Shown piece by piece: positions 7,787-17,716 of a stretch of DNA of 43,493 nucleotides. The DNA is taken from NCBI GenBank assembly GCA_004294495.1, contig REAS01000056.1, positions 1 through 43,493 of the forward strand, written 5' to 3'. The number at the start of each line of letters is the position of its first letter. The first letter of the stretch is position 1. The position numbers and the translations under genes are program-made. The notes beneath the pieces were generated by a model that had not been told where the DNA came from, did no database searches, and saw only the letters and a list, made by a program, of their open reading frames with translations. This DNA comes from Sphingobacteriales bacterium. Its GTDB lineage: Bacteria; Bacteroidota; Bacteroidia; Sphingobacteriales; Sphingobacteriaceae.

Positions 7787-9847
7787 TTATTTATTGTATA
7801 TAAACTGGTTATTTCTATTATTGCCAGTGTTTAAATACCAATCAGGGTATGAGTTCCCGCCGGTTCTTGCCCATTCTAAAAAGTGTGTATAAGCTTTATT
7901 TATTGCGTTACCTTCTGATGGATAATCAAAAGGATCCATAAAATCTAAAGCCCAAGGCCAGCTATCTTTACTTTTGTAGTACAAGCCAATACCTGGTTGT
8001 GAGTTGTCTTGTAAAGTATTAAACAAATTTGGGGTGGCTAAATTGGTGGGCGTTTTGCCAGGTAAATGTACCTCGTAGCCCCTTCTTTTATTGCTTATTA
8101 AAAATGGATTAAAAGGCGGTGTCCCAAAAACAGAAGCTGAAATTGGATTGTTAAATGTAATTACAATATGTGCAGTTTCGCTGGCAACTTTTGGCGCATT
8201 TGCACTATTTTCGGTATTTATGTAGAAACCACCTGGTCTTTTAATTAATGCGTTATAATCATCAAAAGGAATAATAACCGCTTTGGTTTGGTTTTGCTCG
8301 GTTCCGTTTGCATTACGCGTAATATAGTTACTTATTAAACGCTGGCCTGTTACATTACTTATAAGGCTACTGGCGAATGGAAATTCAACTCCAAATCCAT
8401 TAATGTATGATGCGCCTACTGCTTTAATTATATAATCGGCTTCTAATTCTGTAACTGCGTTTTGCCCATTGGTAATATATTTATACTTGTAACCCACCAC
8501 CATATCGTTTAAGTCATAATCGCCTGTTGCTGGCCATAAATCTTCAAATAATAAAGTGCCCATGTTCCATCGGCTGGGGTAGTAATTGGTATAGGCTTTT
8601 CTTGAGTCAGTTGGAAATTCGTCGTTGGTATCTGTTACACCATCACCATCTGTATCGGTTGGGGTATCAATAAGTCTAACATTTCCGTCAGAAATAGCTG
8701 TAACAGGGTTTGAAGAGGCATAGAATAAAATATCGTTTAAATCATTGTCGCTTCCTTGTTCTCTATTTTGGTCGTCCATACCAATTAAAAATATATTTAA
8801 TATATCATCAAACAGTAAAACAGAGTGTTTTTTTAACTCATTATCTGTCTCGGGGTTGCAAGCCGATGTGGTATAAAACCTATTCGAATTTTGGTCTACT
8901 GTTTGGGTACTCCAGTCCCAAGCATTTGCAAGCACAACAAACCCAATTGATGTACCAGGAGTAAACCTGCCTATGTTAACCTTACTACCAGAAGGTAAGT
9001 TACCGCCATCGTTTGGTAAAGATGCGTTAGGGAAAATGTATTTGATGTTGGAAATATCAGCTTCGCTTTGTGGAGGGTTGCCAGTAGGGTATGTATAAAA
9101 GCCTAAACTATTTTGATAACCCGCCCCTTCGCTTACAAAAGTTATCCAAACATCGGCAAGGGAAACAATGTTTAAATCAACCGTGGTACCAGATTGTAAG
9201 TACTGAGGGTGGTGTTCACTTACGTTTTGAGATTCGGGTAGCGATGCGTTGATGTACGATAAAAGCCTTGAGCCGATAGTGTCGGATTGGGCTTCTAAAT
9301 AATTAGGCACACCATCATTATCATAAGTGCCTAAATATTCAAAATTTGAGCTTAAAGTTCTTCTTTTACCAAAAAAACCATCTAAAGCAAGTATTTTATT
9401 TACGCCTCTATTTGAAGCTAATTTTACTATGCTACCACTGTACCCATTTTTACCGCCAATTGTAGCGTCAATACCATTATTGGTAATTACTGCTTTTGCG
9501 TTTCTCATTAATCCTACATATTTAGGGTCGATTATTAATGTATCTGTATACGCAGGAACAGAAATATCAACATTAATATTACCATTTACATCGGTAATCT
9601 GTTTCAATAATGGTTCGGTATTATTTGGTTTGTTACTATAAAAAGACACTAAAACACCCTTAATAGGTTGGTCGTTATTAGATTTGAGGGTCAAATTAAT
9701 TTTTAACTTTTTAGTAGTTGCAAATTTAAAATCAATAGGGGCAATTGCTGTGGGGTTTTGAGTTCCCTCTTCTGCAACGTCATAACGATTTTTTTTACAC
9801 GCAGTGGCCAAAGCTACAATTATTAGAGCCAGTAGCAGTTTTTTCAT
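7787..9847 (-). CDS. LruC-domain (DUF4842/DUF4114) surface lipoprotein
   Basis: The 686-residue protein begins with a lipoprotein signal peptide (MKKLLLALII, lipobox ATAC), giving a lipidated C17. A beta-rich domain resembling a carboxypeptidase-regulatory or Ig-like fold lies at about 40-110. A DUF4114-like segment ends in SDNDLNDILFY (366-376). An aspartate-rich DTDGDGVTDTNDEFP repeat (398-412, thrombospondin type 3-like, probably calcium-binding) follows. The C-terminal LruC/DUF4842 domain starts at SRWNMGTLLFEDLWP and includes ATGDYDLNDMVVGY. Proteins of this family are exported and probably surface- or matrix-associated; their function is not established. It is monocistronic with its own terminator and sits between two polysaccharide operons, so a role in the cell envelope or extracellular matrix is a reasonable inference only. 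Confidence 0.87.
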   Translation of the reverse strand: MKKLLLALIIVALATACKKNRYDVAEEGTQNPTAIAPIDFKFATTKKLKINLTLKSNNDQPIKGVLVSFYSNKPNNTEPLLKQITDVNGNINVDISVPAYTDTLIIDPKYVGLMRNAKAVITNNGIDATIGGKNGYSGSIVKLASNRGVNKILALDGFFGKRRTLSSNFEYLGTYDNDGVPNYLEAQSDTIGSRLLSYINASLPESQNVSEHHPQYLQSGTTVDLNIVSLADVWITFVSEGAGYQNSLGFYTYPTGNPPQSEADISNIKYIFPNASLPNDGGNLPSGSKVNIGRFTPGTSIGFVVLANAWDWSTQTVDQNSNRFYTTSACNPETDNELKKHSVLLFDDILNIFLIGMDDQNREQGSDNDLNDILFYASSNPVTAISDGNVRLIDTPTDTDGDGVTDTNDEFPTDSRKAYTNYYPSRWNMGTLLFEDLWPATGDYDLNDMVVGYKYKYITNGQNAVTELEADYIIKAVGASYINGFGVEFPFASSLISNVTGQRLISNYITRNANGTEQNQTKAVIIPFDDYNALIKRPGGFYINTENSANAPKVASETAHIVITFNNPISASVFGTPPFNPFLISNKRRGYEVHLPGKTPTNLATPNLFNTLQDNSQPGIGLYYKSKDSWPWALDFMDPFDYPSEGNAINKAYTHFLEWARTGGNSYPDWYLNTGNNRNNQFIYNK

Positions 9848-10136
9848 AACAATAAGGTTTAAAAGTGAAAAGGTTTATATTTGTAAATATAATTAATTGA
9901 TAGAATTTTTTAATAAAACTATATGATTTATTTTTTTTCAAATAAATTAATGGTAAAATTGTTAAATCCTAAAATAATTTCATAAAAATCAATTAATAAA
10001 TAAATAGATGATAATTTAGATTAACTTAATCCAAATATTGCGATTGTTGATTTTTATTAGTAGGGCTAAATATAGCTGTTTAACTAAGGTATCAACTGCA
10101 AATTACATAACCAAACCATGACTATAATTTAATTTT

Positions 10137-13100
10137 ATGAACTACCATAAATTATTACAAACGCAAATTAATAAATTCTTACCATCATCGTTACTTTATA
10201 ATGACGATGTGTTAGGATTTTGTGCGGCCATTAATCAATCGTACCAATCGTTCGAAAAAGATAGTGAACTAGCAAATAGAGCATTTGAAATTAGCGAAGA
10301 AGAATTTAAAGAAATAAATAATAAGCTAAAATACGAAAACGAAATAAAACGGATTTCGGTTAATAAACTTAAAGAAGCAATTGGTTCGAATATTATTGAA
10401 CCAATGGATAAAACAGACGATTTATTACAAATAGCTAACTTTATAAACAAGCAAATTAGCGAAAAACAAAATGCCGAAATTGTTTTTACATCGTTAGTCA
10501 ACAATTTACATACTGGGATACTTTTAGAAAGCGAAAAGCGTATAATAACCTATACCAATAAGCATTTTTGTACCCTTTTTGATATATCATTACAACCCGA
10601 AGCTTTACATGGATTAGACTGTATAGATATGGTAACAAAAAGTAAGTTTTTATTTAAAAACCCAGATAATTTTGCCGCCCGAACAGAAGAAATACTAGAA
10701 AAAAAACAGTTAGTAACCACCGAAATATTAGAGCTAGCTAACAATAAATTTTACGACCGGTCTTATATCCCCATATTTCAAGATAATGTTTACAAAGGTC
10801 ATCTTTGGAGTTATACCGATATAACAGAAAAAATAGAAAATGAAACTGCTCTTAAGAACAGTGAGCAGCAATTTAGATCATTAGCCGAAAACGTACCGGG
10901 TATATTGTATAATTACAAATATTATACCGATGGGCGAGAAGAATTTACCTATATAAGCCCACACACAGAACTAAAAATAGGCTTAACCGAAAAACAATTA
11001 CGTGATTTTTATGGTGTTATTCATCCATCAGATGTACAACGTGAGAAAAAAATATGTTTTGAAACTATTAACCATAGCGAACCGTATTTTTTTGAGGGAA
11101 GATTTTTAGCCCCCCAAAAACCGCTTATTTGGTTACGATTATCTTCGAAATTGGGCTATACAACCCCAGAAGGCGACCGCATTTATAATGGTATTATAAC
11201 CAATATAACTCAAGAAAAAGAAACCCAACTTGCTTTAGCAATGAGGGAAGAAAAATACAGAAATATAATTGCAAATATGAACCTTGGGCTTATTGAAATA
11301 GATAACGATGATCATATTGTGTTTGCAAACCAAAGTTTTTGCGATATGAGCGGCTATAGTTTAGATGAACTTATTGATGCTAAAACTACCGATTTTATTT
11401 TTAAAGGTGATAACGTTAAATTAGTTGAAGAAAAAACCCTATTAAGGGAAGCGGGCATTTCTGATGCATACGAAATTTCCGTAACAGATAAAGCCAACAA
11501 CTTAAAATGGTGGCTTATTAGTGGCGCACCAAAATACGACGATAAAGGAAGGTTATCGGGCTCGGTAGGCATCTATTTAGACATAACTAAACAAAAGAAA
11601 CTTGAAGCTGAATTGATTTTAGCCAAAGAGCAAGCATTAGAATCGTCTAGATCAAAAGAAAGTTTTTTGGCCAATATGAGCCACGAAATAAGAACACCCA
11701 TGAACGCAATTATGGGTATGAGCAAGCAACTAAATCGCTCGTTACTGGTAGATAAGCAACAGTTTTATGTAGATAATATACTTTCGGCATCTGATAATTT
11801 ATTGGTTATTATAAACGATATTTTAGATATGTCTAAAATAGAAGCTGGGGAATTAGTTATTGAAAAAATAGGCTTTGTATTAAAAGATGTTATTAATAAA
11901 AGTATACAGGTTTTTGCATACCGGGCCGAAGAAAAAGGAATAGAGTTGCTTAGTGATATTAACTACTTTGAAATTGCGCCTATATTAATTGGTGACCCAT
12001 ATCGCATTAATCAAATTTTATTGAACCTAATAAGCAACTCGATAAAATTCACAGACTATGGATCTATAAAAATAGAATGTGCGTTGTTGCAAAACGATGG
12101 TATTTCTCAAACATTAGAAGTTATAATATCCGATACTGGAGCAGGTATGGATAGCGATTTTATTGAAAAAAGGCTGTTTACAAAATTTAGTCAAGAATAC
12201 GAATCGGGAAGTCGCAAACACAATGGTACTGGTTTAGGTCTAAACATTTGTAACCAATTAGTAAAACTAATGGGAGGCGAAATAAGTGTTAAAAGCCAAA
12301 AAGGCGTAGGTACCCAAATAACGTTTTCGCTACCTTTTGTAAAAGGTACCGAAGCCGATTTGCCTGCAAAAGATACTTTACTAGTTTCTACTAAAGACCT
12401 TGTAGGGAAAACCATTTTAGTAACCGACGATAATGAAATGAACAGAATTGTTGCCTGTGTTTTGTTACAAAATTACGATGTTATAACCTTAGAAGCTGCA
12501 ACAGGGCAAGAAGCCATAGATATTGTAAGCACTACCCACATCGATTTAGTATTAATGGATATTCAAATGCCAGTTCTTAATGGCTTTGAAGCAACAAAAC
12601 ATATAAAAGAAACACTAAAAATAAATGTACCAATAATAGCACTTACCGCCAACGCCCTTAAAGGCGAAATGGAAAAATGTATGAAAGCTGGTATGGATGA
12701 TTTTATACCTAAACCATATAACGAAGAAGAGTTTATTAAAACAATTATTAAGCAATTAAACAAAAGAAACCAAAATACAGATAACGATAATTCCAATATT
12801 GACATTAAAACCCCTAAAAGCTCCCAAATAGGTGATGGTTCGCAAAAATTGTACGACTTAACACAGCTAAATTTAGTTTGCCGAAACGATAAAGGTTTTA
12901 TAAAAAAAATGGTCGATTTGTTTTGTGATCAATCTAAAACCACCATACAAGAATTAAATCAATTTATTGCCGAAAAAAATTATTTGGCAATTAAAGGTTT
13001 AGCGCATAAAATAAAACCAAGTTTAGAAAGCATGGGTATAACATCATTGGCAAATGTTATAAAACGAATAGAGTTGCTAGCGGCCGATGACGACAAAAGC

Positions 13101-13181
13101 CACGATTTAGTCCCTCTAATAAGCAATTTTAACAATATTTTATCAAAAGTAATTACCGATTTTGAAAATGAATTCAATTAA
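10137..13181 (+). CDS. Soluble hybrid histidine kinase: three PAS, HisKA-HATPase, receiver, Hpt
   Basis: The protein has 1014 residues and no membrane segments, so it should sense cytoplasmic cues. A coiled N-terminus (1-110) precedes three PAS-type domains at about 112-232, 240-362 and 370-489. HisKA carries the phospho-histidine H516 in MSHEIRTPMN. The HATPase has its N box near N634, G1 DTGAGM (666-671) and G2 GTGLGL (697-702). The receiver (757-875) has acidic pair D764/D765, phospho-acceptor D808 and K859. The C-terminal Hpt has H957 in LAHKIKP. All catalytic residues are present, so a full His-Asp-His relay is possible, needing a separate receiver as last acceptor. A stand-alone receiver is encoded at 18542-18940 in the neighbouring exopolysaccharide operon, a plausible but unproven partner. 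Confidence 0.95.
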   Translation: MNYHKLLQTQINKFLPSSLLYNDDVLGFCAAINQSYQSFEKDSELANRAFEISEEEFKEINNKLKYENEIKRISVNKLKEAIGSNIIEPMDKTDDLLQIANFINKQISEKQNAEIVFTSLVNNLHTGILLESEKRIITYTNKHFCTLFDISLQPEALHGLDCIDMVTKSKFLFKNPDNFAARTEEILEKKQLVTTEILELANNKFYDRSYIPIFQDNVYKGHLWSYTDITEKIENETALKNSEQQFRSLAENVPGILYNYKYYTDGREEFTYISPHTELKIGLTEKQLRDFYGVIHPSDVQREKKICFETINHSEPYFFEGRFLAPQKPLIWLRLSSKLGYTTPEGDRIYNGIITNITQEKETQLALAMREEKYRNIIANMNLGLIEIDNDDHIVFANQSFCDMSGYSLDELIDAKTTDFIFKGDNVKLVEEKTLLREAGISDAYEISVTDKANNLKWWLISGAPKYDDKGRLSGSVGIYLDITKQKKLEAELILAKEQALESSRSKESFLANMSHEIRTPMNAIMGMSKQLNRSLLVDKQQFYVDNILSASDNLLVIINDILDMSKIEAGELVIEKIGFVLKDVINKSIQVFAYRAEEKGIELLSDINYFEIAPILIGDPYRINQILLNLISNSIKFTDYGSIKIECALLQNDGISQTLEVIISDTGAGMDSDFIEKRLFTKFSQEYESGSRKHNGTGLGLNICNQLVKLMGGEISVKSQKGVGTQITFSLPFVKGTEADLPAKDTLLVSTKDLVGKTILVTDDNEMNRIVACVLLQNYDVITLEAATGQEAIDIVSTTHIDLVLMDIQMPVLNGFEATKHIKETLKINVPIIALTANALKGEMEKCMKAGMDDFIPKPYNEEEFIKTIIKQLNKRNQNTDNDNSNIDIKTPKSSQIGDGSQKLYDLTQLNLVCRNDKGFIKKMVDLFCDQSKTTIQELNQFIAEKNYLAIKGLAHKIKPSLESMGITSLANVIKRIELLAADDDKSHDLVPLISNFNNILSKVITDFENEFN

Positions 13182-13219
13182 TAACTATTACACACTAAAC
13201 CACCCAGCAATGAAAGTGG

Positions 13220-14425
13220 TTATAGCCCACTTGCTGATTTGTATTTTAATATATAAGCCATAAGCTGGTTGGTTCGTTGTTGCCAATCGGCATTTTTTGC
13301 AATTTCTAAGCGTTTATTAATTACTTCTTCGCTTTGTGGTTGTATTGCTAATGTCAGGCAGGTTTTAAAATCGGTACTATTGATAGCCGTATAAACCACT
13401 TCATCGGCCAAGCCTAAACTTGCAAAAGGCGTTATTACAACGGGTAATCCCATTGCTAAATATTCGTTTGCTTTTAAAGGGTAAATAGCTTTGGTAAGCG
13501 AGTTTAATACATAAGGAATAATACCTACATTAATTTTGCTTTGCAGTTGGGGTATACATTCTGGAGCTACAGGCGGCAAAAATGTAACATTATTATATTG
13601 GGATAAACGGTTAAAAACCATTGGCTCGAAAACTTTACCAATAAACAAAAAGTTTAAATGTGGCATATCTTTCACAACTGGCTCTAATACATTGATATCA
13701 ATGCGGTTATCAATACTTCCGGTATAGCCAATAGTTGGTGCTAAACTTGAAAAATCAGGTTGTTTGCTAAAATATTTGTTAAAGGCATTAAAGTGCACCC
13801 CATTATGTACCATTTCGGTAGGTATATTGGGCTGCGATTTTATTTTTTTCAATTCGGTTGATGTTACAATTAATAAATCTACTTTAGAAATGTATGTTTT
13901 TTCATCTATCTGGGCAAATTTTTTAAAGTAAGGTACATTTGTAAAATCATCGTAACAATAATATACTTTAAAAGTTACATTTTGTATTTTCCAATATAAT
14001 CCTAAAAACGGCTGAAAAGCATTAAAACTTATAATTTGCTTCATTTTAAGTTTTTTTGCTGCCTTATTAATGTAGTAGCCTGTTAAAAAGGCGTTAAATT
14101 TATTGGCCAGCTTAAATAATTTGTAACTGTTTAGTACAAATGATGGAAATATAGGTGGAAGCGATAAAAGATAAAGCCCTTGATTGGTATTTCCACTAAT
14201 TTTTTGAAGCCTATTTTTAAAGCCCAAAATCCGTTTCCAATCTAATTCCTTTTTTCCTAAAATTGCTTTTAGGCAATCGCCAAATGTATAAGCGTAATCT
14301 ACGTAAATTACTAGGTTATCATTTGCGGCACATTTCATTAACTCTACCGTTGATCGTAAATAATCGGCATGCCAAGCAGGTAGCGCAAAACATATTATAT
14401 GCTGTGTAGTATTGGGCTTGTTCAA
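13220..14425 (-). CDS. Glycosyltransferase (GT4/GT1-like, TuaH-type) of the exopolysaccharide operon
   Basis: This 401-residue GT-B-type protein has IICFALPAWHADYLRST (10-26) at its N-terminus, a central VHNGVHF and the C-terminal GYTGSIDNRIDINVLE. AIYPLKANEYLAMGLPVV is the nucleotide-sugar-binding region of GT4-like enzymes. The start is a TTG at 14425, one base after the TAG of the Wzz-like gene, so translation is probably coupled. The next ATG (codon 30) would remove the first beta strand and is disfavoured. It is the last gene of a five-gene minus-strand operon and ends 38 bases from the convergent histidine kinase gene. Sugar specificity is unknown. Confidence 0.86.
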   Translation of the reverse strand: MNKPNTTQHIICFALPAWHADYLRSTVELMKCAANDNLVIYVDYAYTFGDCLKAILGKKELDWKRILGFKNRLQKISGNTNQGLYLLSLPPIFPSFVLNSYKLFKLANKFNAFLTGYYINKAAKKLKMKQIISFNAFQPFLGLYWKIQNVTFKVYYCYDDFTNVPYFKKFAQIDEKTYISKVDLLIVTSTELKKIKSQPNIPTEMVHNGVHFNAFNKYFSKQPDFSSLAPTIGYTGSIDNRIDINVLEPVVKDMPHLNFLFIGKVFEPMVFNRLSQYNNVTFLPPVAPECIPQLQSKINVGIIPYVLNSLTKAIYPLKANEYLAMGLPVVITPFASLGLADEVVYTAINSTDFKTCLTLAIQPQSEEVINKRLEIAKNADWQQRTNQLMAYILKYKSASGL

Positions 14426-14426
14426 G

Positions 14427-16604
14427 CTATCGTAAATTTAATGTTAATAATTTTCTTAATTTCTTTTTAAGCCAACTCCTTTTTTTAGGTATTTCGCCAA
14501 TTATGGAGTCTAAATCGCTTTCGTTTGTATTTATTAACCACGTGTATACAGGTATTGTTTGCGTTAAATTACTTAAATTTAAAAGAATTTCTTTATCTAT
14601 TGCTCGCCAAGTGGTGCGGGCACTTACTGCTAATAAATTAAGGTTAGATGCTTTTATAATATCTAAAGGCAAACCGTTTTCTGATAAATTAGGTGTGATG
14701 TACAGCACTAAATCGTGGTTAGTAAGGTTTGTATTTGCCAGTTCGTCAACGCCTTTAAAATTTAGCTGCTCTATGCTGGGTGTGTAAACTAAAAAGTTAA
14801 TTCCTGTATCGCTACCAAACGCATTTTCGTAAGCTTGGGGTATAACCCAAACTAAGTTGCTGTATAGTGCTTTTAATCCATTATTTAAAATAACAACATC
14901 GGCAAGGTTAAATACTTGGTTTTGGGTAGTTATAAATCCTATTTGTAATCTTTTTTTCTCTAACTCCGATGCCGAAATATAGGGCATTATGGTATTAATT
15001 AGTTGCTCGGTTAATAATTCCACCAAGGTTTTTTTATAGCCAGTTTCTTGAGGATTAGCATGGTACAGCGATACTCCTGCCAAAGGTATATCAATAACTT
15101 TTTTTGCATTTTCGGGAGTTTTTATAGAAGTATCTAACAATTCTCTAGCAATTATAACAGCTACAACCAACAAAAACGAGACCAAAAAAGACACAATTAT
15201 CAGCATCTTTCTGGTTGATGGTAGTGCCTCTAGCGGAAAAAAGGGTTTGTCTTGTACTACAATATTTGAATTTAGTGAAATATTACTTTGCCTTAACCTA
15301 GCTAAGTTTAGGGCATGTAAGATGGATAAAAATTCTTTTTCGTTAATATCTATTTGCCTATCTAATCGTTTAAGTGTTGAACCTAGCGGAGCAAATTCAT
15401 CAATTTTGTCTAAATAGTTTTGTTCTTGGTCTTTTAAAACCACTAACCCAGCTGTGGCCTTATCGTATGAAATCGCATTATTTACCCATTCTAGTATAAG
15501 GTTATTGCGGGGTACTGTTTCTAATGTATAGTTTAAATTAATGTATTGGTTTGTTTCAACCCGTAACGAATCTTCAGTTTCTTTTACCTTAGCAACCAAG
15601 TTAGCTACTTTATTTGGGTTTCCATAAACCTTTGCTTTTTCTATTTGTGTACTTAGTGCTGCTATATTTTGCCTTAATTTTATAATAGCTAAACTATTTG
15701 TAATTTGTTTTTCTCTATCATTTAATTTTAGTTCAACTAATTTTAAGGCGTCTTTACTAGCACTTTGGCTTACTTTAATTTCGTAAATATCTTTTTGTAA
15801 TCCCTCTTTAGCCTCAGCTATGTACCTGGTTTGCTCGTAATAGTTTATAATTTGATTGTCTTTACCAAACTTTTTTAGTTCGTCTTCCGATTTGCTTAAT
15901 TTTCTTTTTACTTCTTCAAGTTTGTTTTCAAAATAACGTACGGCACTAAATGTTTGGTCTGATTTTATTCGTTTATAATTGGCATCAAATATTTCGCTGT
16001 GTAGTTGTAGGGTGCGCATACAAACTGCAGGGTCGTTACAGGTGTACACAACCTGTATAATATCGCTAGCATTAATGCGAGTAACAAGTAAGTTTGATTT
16101 AAGTTCGTTAATGTTGTAAAAAGTACCTGACTTGTTTACTATTTTTTCGATATTATTATTGGATTTAGAGTTATAAACATCCAATATATACGCATACACC
16201 TTTGCACTCGTTTTTAACGCTACAGCTTTTTGTAATAACTCTTTACTAGCTAATTGTTGTAAGTTTTCAAACCCTTCTTGGGCTAAAATACGCGGATTGG
16301 GTTTTTGTAGTACCAAATGTTCGGCCAGTAAGCGTAACGAAACCTCTTCAATTGTTTCTCTGGATTTTGCGGTTGCTAATAAATTATCGAAGGCATTGTT
16401 TACAGCAAAATAATCTATACGTTGGTCTTCTGTACTTGCAATAGAGTATCCGCTAGCTACCCCTGTATATAAGGTTGTTGTACTTAAATATTCTTTTTTT
16501 TCTTTTTTGGTAAGTAAATATACAGTAGTTGCGGTTGCAATAGGTACAATAACTATCCAAATAATATTTCTCCACAATAATTTTAAATAATGTATTAAAT
16601 TCAT
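14427..16604 (-). CDS. Wzz/GumC-type polysaccharide co-polymerase with kinase-like C-terminus lacking Walker A
   Basis: The protein has 725 residues. The Wzz domain starts with transmembrane helix 1 (about 12-31), followed by a long periplasmic region with coiled coils (about 215-440). A proline-rich segment (PFFPLEALP, 454-462) precedes helix 2 (467-486), as in chain-length regulators. The cytoplasmic tail (490-725) resembles the BY-kinase region of Wzc by layout. However, no P-loop is present at the expected position (GFITTQNQVFN, 555-565) and there is no tyrosine-rich tail, so kinase activity is unlikely. It probably sets polymer length and links synthesis to export. It overlaps the TolC-like gene by four bases (ATGA). 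Confidence 0.88.
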   Translation of the reverse strand: MNLIHYLKLLWRNIIWIVIVPIATATTVYLLTKKEKKEYLSTTTLYTGVASGYSIASTEDQRIDYFAVNNAFDNLLATAKSRETIEEVSLRLLAEHLVLQKPNPRILAQEGFENLQQLASKELLQKAVALKTSAKVYAYILDVYNSKSNNNIEKIVNKSGTFYNINELKSNLLVTRINASDIIQVVYTCNDPAVCMRTLQLHSEIFDANYKRIKSDQTFSAVRYFENKLEEVKRKLSKSEDELKKFGKDNQIINYYEQTRYIAEAKEGLQKDIYEIKVSQSASKDALKLVELKLNDREKQITNSLAIIKLRQNIAALSTQIEKAKVYGNPNKVANLVAKVKETEDSLRVETNQYINLNYTLETVPRNNLILEWVNNAISYDKATAGLVVLKDQEQNYLDKIDEFAPLGSTLKRLDRQIDINEKEFLSILHALNLARLRQSNISLNSNIVVQDKPFFPLEALPSTRKMLIIVSFLVSFLLVVAVIIARELLDTSIKTPENAKKVIDIPLAGVSLYHANPQETGYKKTLVELLTEQLINTIMPYISASELEKKRLQIGFITTQNQVFNLADVVILNNGLKALYSNLVWVIPQAYENAFGSDTGINFLVYTPSIEQLNFKGVDELANTNLTNHDLVLYITPNLSENGLPLDIIKASNLNLLAVSARTTWRAIDKEILLNLSNLTQTIPVYTWLINTNESDLDSIIGEIPKKRSWLKKKLRKLLTLNLR

Positions 16605-17353
16605 TTTTTTAATATTAATTGTTGCATTGGCACACCAACTAGGTTTTCAAACAAAAAATAAAGTGTAGAAAACTGTCTTTTTGCTTCTTCAAAATCAGCT
16701 CTTGAGTTTACCTCTATTGTTTTTAGTCGCGAGAGTTCGGCAATATCAATTAAGCCGTCTTTAAATTGCTTTTGTGCAATTAAATATTGATTAATTGTTG
16801 TTTGTTTAGATTCGCTCCGTATATTAACCAAGTTATTATAATAGAGCATACTATAATAAGTTTGTATAACTTCTTTTTTAAGCTCCTGTATGGTTTCCTC
16901 TTTTTTGTTTACCGTTGAGTTATATTGCGATTTGTAAAGATTAACTCTTGATTTTCTACCTACAAATTCATACAAAGGTAAATTTATTTGAACACCCATT
17001 CGGTAGCCGTTTGTTATATTGGTTGCATCCAATGTACTAGCATTTTGATTGCTTGCCGAAATTAGGTTTTGATTTCCGGCCGAGTAGCCTACAAAGCCAA
17101 CAATATTATTTGTCCAAACCCGTTGAGCAAAATCTACTTGATATTTTGCCGCATCAATTAAATCGTCTTGAAACTTAACACTAAAAGATTTTTTTATTGC
17201 AATTTCTATAATGCTATCTAAAGGTAAAATCTGACTTTGCATGTCAGATTTCTCGTCCAATACAAAAATCAAATCGTTATTAGCTTTTGTTTGTGCGTTT
17301 AATAATTGGGTTAAAAACAATAATATAATTAATATATAATATTTTAATTGCAT
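16601..17353 (-). CDS. Half-length TolC-family outer-membrane protein
   Basis: The 250-residue protein has a signal peptide (about 1-20, cleaved after LLNA before QT). A single outer-membrane-efflux repeat follows: helical LDSIIEIAIKKSFSVKFQDDL, a beta hairpin region (about 85-140, NNIVGFVGYSAGNQN) and a long helix pair (145-240) ending in FLFENLVGVP. Ordinary TolC proteins are about 420-500 residues and carry two such repeats per chain. Start and stop are both sharp (start seven bases after the upstream stop, ATGA overlap downstream), and no second half is encoded in any frame nearby. The short length therefore looks native. In this operon it likely supplies the outer-membrane side of polysaccharide export, a role usually taken by Wza-like proteins. 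Confidence 0.82.
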   Translation of the reverse strand: MQLKYYILIILLFLTQLLNAQTKANNDLIFVLDEKSDMQSQILPLDSIIEIAIKKSFSVKFQDDLIDAAKYQVDFAQRVWTNNIVGFVGYSAGNQNLISASNQNASTLDATNITNGYRMGVQINLPLYEFVGRKSRVNLYKSQYNSTVNKKEETIQELKKEVIQTYYSMLYYNNLVNIRSESKQTTINQYLIAQKQFKDGLIDIAELSRLKTIEVNSRADFEEAKRQFSTLYFLFENLVGVPMQQLILKK

Positions 17354-17359
17354 TTTATT

Positions 17360-17716
17360 TTAAACATTTTCTTTTTGAAACAAGGCAGGTATAGTTTTTA
17401 ATATTAGCTTTATGTCATTAGTAAAACTATGGTTTTTAGCGTATTGGTTGTCTAACAACAATCTTTCTTCCTCCGACATTTCACCTTTCCCTCTTTTTTC
17501 TACCTGCCAAAGGCCAGTAATACCTGCTGGTGCTAAAAATCGTAATGCGTATTTATCGGATGTGAGTTTTTCGGCCTCGTATAGCGGCAATGGTCTATTG
17601 CCTACAATACTCATATCGCCAATTAAAACATTCCAAAGTTGGGGCAGTTCATCAATACTTGTATTTCTAATAAAATTACCCACCCTTGTTACTCTAGGGT
17701 CGTTTTTGATTTTCAC
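17360..17716 (-). CDS. Sugar-phosphate transferase, C-terminal catalytic part (separated by frameshift)
   Basis: This frame encodes the second half of a bacterial sugar transferase (WbaP/WcaJ-type). It contains NDPRVTRVGNFIRNTSID, DELPQLWNV, GDMSIVGNRPLP and GITGLWQVEKRG, all hallmarks of the phospho-glycosyl-transferase core. The GTG at 17716 is only the first possible start. The same frame is open back to 17740 and reads NGAKESAFVKIKNDPR, which joins the N-terminal part encoded at 17694-18527 in the other frame. The real gene therefore runs from 18527 to 17360 with a one-base frame change between 17740 and 17694. As written, the enzyme would be broken. It could be a true mutation, a sequencing error or, least likely, recoding. 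The stop lies six bases before the TolC-like start. Confidence 0.8.
   Translation of the reverse strand: MKIKNDPRVTRVGNFIRNTSIDELPQLWNVLIGDMSIVGNRPLPLYEAEKLTSDKYALRFLAPAGITGLWQVEKRGKGEMSEEERLLLDNQYAKNHSFTNDIKLILKTIPALFQKENV

Noticed and set aside
13182-13219. Terminator between the histidine kinase and the convergent glycosyltransferase
   Set aside because: AACCAC and GTGGTT can pair, but the loop is long and there is no T-run.
16601-17353. TolC gene truncated by a frameshift
   Set aside because: No second efflux repeat is present in other frames; the stop overlaps the next start as in an intact operon.
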